From Nitrosopumilus piranensis (GTDB lineage Archaea > Thermoproteota > Nitrososphaeria > Nitrososphaerales > Nitrosopumilaceae), in the NCBI RefSeq assembly GCF_000875775.1, contig NZ_CP010868.1, forward strand, positions 868,001 through 932,000: a DNA stretch of 64,000 nt, written 5' to 3'. A program made the position numbers and the translations under genes. Positions within the stretch are counted from its first letter, which is position 1; every line of letters starts with the position of its first letter. The notes under the pieces were generated by a model. That model was not told the DNA's origin and did not search any database. It was given only the letters and a program-made list of their open reading frames with translations. Positions 60,828 through 64,000 of this stretch are shown piece by piece.

Positions 60828-61565
60828 ATGCCATTGAATCGTAAATTATTGTTATTGATTCCAGTTCTGATGTTTGTTGGAGTTGGATTTTATTCTGTTT
60901 CTGCTGAATCCCTTGTTCCTTCATGGATAAAAAACACTGCACTATGGTATGGTGAGGGTTCTATCTCTGAGCAAGAATTCTTGGACTCTATGCAGTTCCT
61001 AATTAATAATAATATTATATTTTTAGACAAGGTTGAAAAAGGCAAGGTCCTAGATCCGATTATTACATCTGATGATGTTATTGTCACAAAACCTAGAATC
61101 AATCAGTGCTCTGTATTGTACCAAGCATACAAAAATGTTGGAAAAATACAGTTTGTTGCAAAATATGATCACATTACATTTATCAATACATGTGTAAAAC
61201 TCTACCAAGATCCTATATGGAATTATCAAGGAGAAGATAGAGTAGACAAACTCAATGAGCGATTTATGGAACTCAATCAAACCCTAAAAGAGGAGAGAGC
61301 AAAACTGTCATACGCCACATCAATTAAAATCATCTCAAAGACAGATATCGGGCAAGGAAAGTATGATGTAAAATTCAACGCATGTGCAGGAGATAAGAGA
61401 ATTGACAAGGCAAAGATTCTTGTAAAATCTGAAATTGAGGCAGTTCAGGTAGGTACCAGCAAAGATATTCCTGAAAACTCTTGCAGAACATATGTAACAC
61501 AACTACATGCAAAAAATCCGGCAAATATTCAGGCTAGTGTACTAGAAGAAGTTTTTGTTGAATAA
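60828..61565 (+). CDS. secreted protein with thaumarchaeal W-I-K-N domain
   Basis: 245 aa. Signal peptide (LLLLIPVLMFVGVGFYSVSA). A short module VPSWIKNTALWYGEGSISEQEFLDSMQFLINNNII (about residues 30-65) is a widely used archaeal cell-surface module. A helical central part and a beta-rich end follow, with several Cys for disulfides. Function unknown. An ATG at 60824 in another frame is ignored. Confidence 0.72.
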   Translation: MPLNRKLLLLIPVLMFVGVGFYSVSAESLVPSWIKNTALWYGEGSISEQEFLDSMQFLINNNIIFLDKVEKGKVLDPIITSDDVIVTKPRINQCSVLYQAYKNVGKIQFVAKYDHITFINTCVKLYQDPIWNYQGEDRVDKLNERFMELNQTLKEERAKLSYATSIKIISKTDIGQGKYDVKFNACAGDKRIDKAKILVKSEIEAVQVGTSKDIPENSCRTYVTQLHAKNPANIQASVLEEVFVE

Positions 61566-61580
61566 CTAATCTATCTTAAT

Positions 61581-62033
61581 TTATCTTGGAGGCTCTTTTT
61601 TAATTCTATAGATGTTTTTCTTTGATAGGACGATAGGTTCACCACTGTTATCAGTGCCTTCGTAATCTACCCCAATCTTTCCAAACTCATCGTCAATGTC
61701 TTCAACTTGTGAAATCGTAAATTTTAATTTCAGTACTTCGTCTGTGTATAGTGGTTTGAGAAATCTTGTGTTTCTGTTTTTCCACTCTGGGTCTCCATCT
61801 GTTCCAAGAAATACAATATGATTCCCATAAATCTGGTTCAGTCTTGAAAATTCCCCTTCCATTCTAGATAATATTGCTCTGCCTGAAACTATTTGCTGTT
61901 CTCCTTTTTGCTTGTCTTCTAGGAATGCATTTCTTACTCTAGAAAAATTCAGGTATTCCTCTAATTCCTTGTCTGAAATACTACATGTAGAATGAAATGT
62001 GTCTCCTACTCTGAATTCCGAAAATTTCTTCAT
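61581..62033 (-). CDS. MaoC-like hot-dog protein
   Basis: 150 aa: FRVGDTFHSTCSISDKELEEYLNFS, RAILSRMEGEFSRLNQIYGNHIVFLGT, then LKPLYTDEVLKLKFTISQVEDIDDEFGKIGVDYEGTDNSGE, the two-strand pattern of MaoC dehydratases. The catalytic D-x4-H of hydratases is not evident, so activity is uncertain. It starts 2 nt after the SDR gene's stop on the same strand. Confidence 0.72.
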   Translation of the reverse strand: MKKFSEFRVGDTFHSTCSISDKELEEYLNFSRVRNAFLEDKQKGEQQIVSGRAILSRMEGEFSRLNQIYGNHIVFLGTDGDPEWKNRNTRFLKPLYTDEVLKLKFTISQVEDIDDEFGKIGVDYEGTDNSGEPIVLSKKNIYRIKKEPPR

Positions 62034-62035
62034 TC

Positions 62036-63802
62036 TTATCTTGATTCATCAACACAGAAAGTAACTTCAGCTGATGAAGCAGCGCTATCTGAAACAAGGA
62101 AATTAATTGCATCTGCAATTCTCTCATTATTTGGCTCTCCACCTGTTACAGTTCCTGGGAAAACCGAAAACATTCTGATTTTAGATTTTAATACATCGCT
62201 TAATTCCTGATTGACTGTTGTTGTAAATGGTCTTAATGCTCCTCTGAAAACTTCTACCTGTGCTCTTTGCGTTCCTGTAGTCTTTCTTCCAACTGGCAAG
62301 TCTGGACCGATGATCATAATTGCTCCCTTTGCATCCTTGTAAAGGCGTGGGTCTTTTCCTCCACCTGGGACAAACTGTTCTAGTGCTCTTTGTGCTACTG
62401 TTGCAGGAGTTACAATGAATTTTGCAACAAGTTCATCCCATCCTGCCCTTGTTAACTCTGTTAATTTTCCAACTTCTGGCAGTTTTCCTGTAGTATGAAT
62501 TACAGCTAGAACTTCTCCGATGTTGGTCTTGGCTGTGTTTAGCCACCTTTCAACTTCCTCAGGATTTGTAATATCTACTACATGTGAATGGAATTTTCCG
62601 CTAATTTGTTCTTGAATCTCCGTTGGAGTGGTTTTTGAAATAAAGCATGCAACTTTGCCGCCATTTTTCTCAACATGGTCTGCCAAAAATTCAACTCTTT
62701 CAGAATCTGCTTTGTCAGTTGCATCAACTGTAAAGATTACTGCTTTTCCTGCAAAGTCTGGTTGATGAACTCCTGGTGTTGTAGTTCCAATATGTGGTCT
62801 TACTGGATAAAATACTCTGTCTCCTGGAATTACTTTACCGTTTAGAATTTCTGCAATTTTATCATCACACAAATTGAGAACTGATTCTGCAACTTGTGTT
62901 TGTTTTAGGAATTCTTGGTCTGCAATCATGTGTGATGTGTTGTTTTGAATCTTTCCTGCCAGCTTTTGAATTTGTTCTAATAATTTTGTAAATGTCTCAG
63001 TTAGCTTAGCAACATCTCTGCCGTTTGCTAGTTTTTCTGCTGTTTTTGCAATCCCTTCCTTGTCTACACCATCTGCTAGTATGCATTCTAACAAGTCATC
63101 TTTTGCTTCTTCAACTTCAACTGGACTAAGGTCTTCAAATCCACTAACTCTCATGAATTCTGCTGCTGCTTTTGGATAAACTGTTTTGTAAATTCTGTCC
63201 GAGTGAACAGGTCCGGGATTTGTTGCAATTGATATGATTCCTTTGTCAGTTAACTCCCATGACATTGCTTCGGCAAGTCTGTTCTTTGCACCTTGTGATG
63301 CAGTGTATGGACTTCTAAATCTGTAAGGTCTTTGCTCTAGTGGCCTCTCTTCTGTAAAGAATGTTGAAATTGTTATTATTTTTCCTCCTTCTTTCATTAC
63401 TTTTAGTGCTTGAACTGAACCCCAGAATGTTCCTGTTAAATGAATTCCAATTGTACTTTTGAATTCATCTAGTGGCGCATTTGCAAAACATGTTACTGGA
63501 CCTGAAACTCCAGCATTATTAATTATGTAATCTACATTGGTTCCTTCATTTTTTAGAGTATCAAACATTTCATTCATTGCTGTTTCATCAGCAACATCTA
63601 CACCTGCAAAAATTTTGACTGTTGCATTTACCCCTTGTGGGATTTTTCCTTCAAGTTCTGTTGCTGCTTCTTGTAGGGGTTCCTTTCTTCTACCAAGAAT
63701 AATTACACTGGCCCCGTTTTCTACAAATTTTGTTGCAATGGCTTTTCCAATACCTGTTCCGCTTCCTGTAACTAGTGCGACTTTGTCTTGGAATTTTAGC
63801 AT
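62036..63802 (-). CDS. tandem short-chain dehydrogenase, atypical active site
   Basis: 588 aa. First SDR domain (1-270): VTGSGTGIGKAIA nucleotide site, NNAG, and the active-site segment SPYTASQGAKNRLAEAMSWEL. There the Y-x3-K Lys is Gln; the nearest Lys is at +7. A second, degenerate Rossmann-like domain (about 350-585; VIFTVDATDKADSERVEFLAD...VIHTTGKLPEVGKL) lacks the catalytic triad. Together with the MaoC-like gene it resembles a hydratase/dehydrogenase pair of acyl-CoA or hydroxyacid metabolism; exact reaction unknown. Confidence 0.8.
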   Translation of the reverse strand: MLKFQDKVALVTGSGTGIGKAIATKFVENGASVIILGRRKEPLQEAATELEGKIPQGVNATVKIFAGVDVADETAMNEMFDTLKNEGTNVDYIINNAGVSGPVTCFANAPLDEFKSTIGIHLTGTFWGSVQALKVMKEGGKIITISTFFTEERPLEQRPYRFRSPYTASQGAKNRLAEAMSWELTDKGIISIATNPGPVHSDRIYKTVYPKAAAEFMRVSGFEDLSPVEVEEAKDDLLECILADGVDKEGIAKTAEKLANGRDVAKLTETFTKLLEQIQKLAGKIQNNTSHMIADQEFLKQTQVAESVLNLCDDKIAEILNGKVIPGDRVFYPVRPHIGTTTPGVHQPDFAGKAVIFTVDATDKADSERVEFLADHVEKNGGKVACFISKTTPTEIQEQISGKFHSHVVDITNPEEVERWLNTAKTNIGEVLAVIHTTGKLPEVGKLTELTRAGWDELVAKFIVTPATVAQRALEQFVPGGGKDPRLYKDAKGAIMIIGPDLPVGRKTTGTQRAQVEVFRGALRPFTTTVNQELSDVLKSKIRMFSVFPGTVTGGEPNNERIADAINFLVSDSAASSAEVTFCVDESR

Positions 63803-63898
63803 AGATAAAGTCTCAAATCTTTTGTAATATTTAATTGGATTGATCCCTGAAAATTTTTTCTTGATATCTTTATTTGTGGGTATGATTCATGATTCTTG
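63803..63898. promoter_or_regulatory. intergenic promoter region between divergent genes
   Basis: About 95 bp between the divergent SDR gene and the gene at 63899. TTTATTTG at about 63870 is a TATA-like element about 28 nt before ATG 63899. Confidence 0.35.
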
Positions 63899-64000
63899 AT
63901 GCATGATACAGAGCCAGATACATTTGTCTATCAGACATGGCCTGAGAAATTTAGTAGTATGTTAAAGGAGATCGGTGTGGATTCAGAATCAAAAGAAATT
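63899..64000 (+). CDS. N-terminal part of an unknown protein
   Basis: ATG 63899, frame open to the window edge: MHDTEPDTFVYQTWPEKFSS, then MLKEIGVDSESKEI. 34 residues visible; no family recognised. An in-frame TTG at 63896 is an alternative start. Confidence 0.6.
   Translation, partial: MHDTEPDTFVYQTWPEKFSSMLKEIGVDSESKEI

Noticed and set aside
1-64000. tRNA, rRNA, insertion sequences, prophage, integrase or attachment sites
   Set aside because: None recognised; a visual scan for TPsiC-loop-like GTTCAAATC or GTTCGAATC found no tRNA-shaped context, and no transposase or integrase-like protein is encoded.

Overview
The window (64 kb, AT-rich) looks like part of the chromosome of a marine-type ammonia-oxidising archaeon of the Nitrososphaerota (Thaumarchaeota), close to Nitrosopumilus. 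The evidence is archaeal gene content (TFB, A-type ATP synthase subunit F, PINA, archaeal AspS, family 4 UDG, a FilR1-type regulator), frequent TTG/GTG starts, many leaderless genes with a TATA-like box about 25-30 nt upstream, secreted cupredoxins, and many short zinc-ribbon proteins. No ammonia-oxidation genes, tRNA, rRNA, CRISPR or insertion sequence was seen. The assignment comes from recognising protein families by eye, not from a search.

Layout. 0-9.5 kb: end of an AAA ATPase, carAB, a metallophosphoesterase, a SWIM protein, ATP synthase subunit F, a medium-chain dehydrogenase and an LsrF-like aldolase with a perfect 30-bp tandem repeat in its tail. 9.5-14.4 kb: branched-chain amino acid operon ilvB-ilvN-leuA-like-leuB, preceded by a 19-codon Leu/Val-rich ORF. 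14.4-29.2 kb: a decayed gene, small zinc proteins, aspS, an OppD-type ATPase, a DNA repair cluster (AAG, UDG, TldD), a truncated receiver, PINA, a DtxR regulator and membrane proteins. 29.2-51 kb: a regulatory/stress island with TFB, Lrp-like, two FilR1-like regulators, USPs, roadblock-like paralogues, cupredoxins, transporters, ParB, an H1-like protein and many microproteins. 52-59.3 kb: an ATP-grasp/M20 fusion followed by CorA, a K+ channel, gamma-glutamyltransferase and an N-formylglutamate amidohydrolase-like protein. 59.4-64 kb: a winged-helix protein, a secreted protein, and a MaoC-like/tandem-SDR pair.

The most unusual content is a cassette present twice, at 30.02-30.34 kb and in mirror orientation at 47.43-47.73 kb. 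Each copy has a 49-aa membrane protein (43/49 identical), a palindromic site built from TAAGCT-N4-AGCTTA, and on the other side a 60-61 nt structured RNA element. The RNA copies keep an 8-bp closing stem (with one compensatory G-C to A-U change), a 7-bp inner hairpin and an unpaired CCCTAGAC motif. Each RNA lies in the 5' leader of another small membrane protein.

The half-site AGCTTA recurs 41-45 or 61 nt before the start codons of at least seven further genes between 30 and 48 kb, which suggests a local regulon. Other notable points are two genes whose expected start has no canonical codon (carA, ATA; leuA-like, CTG), four roadblock-like paralogues, and about a dozen tiny zinc-binding proteins.
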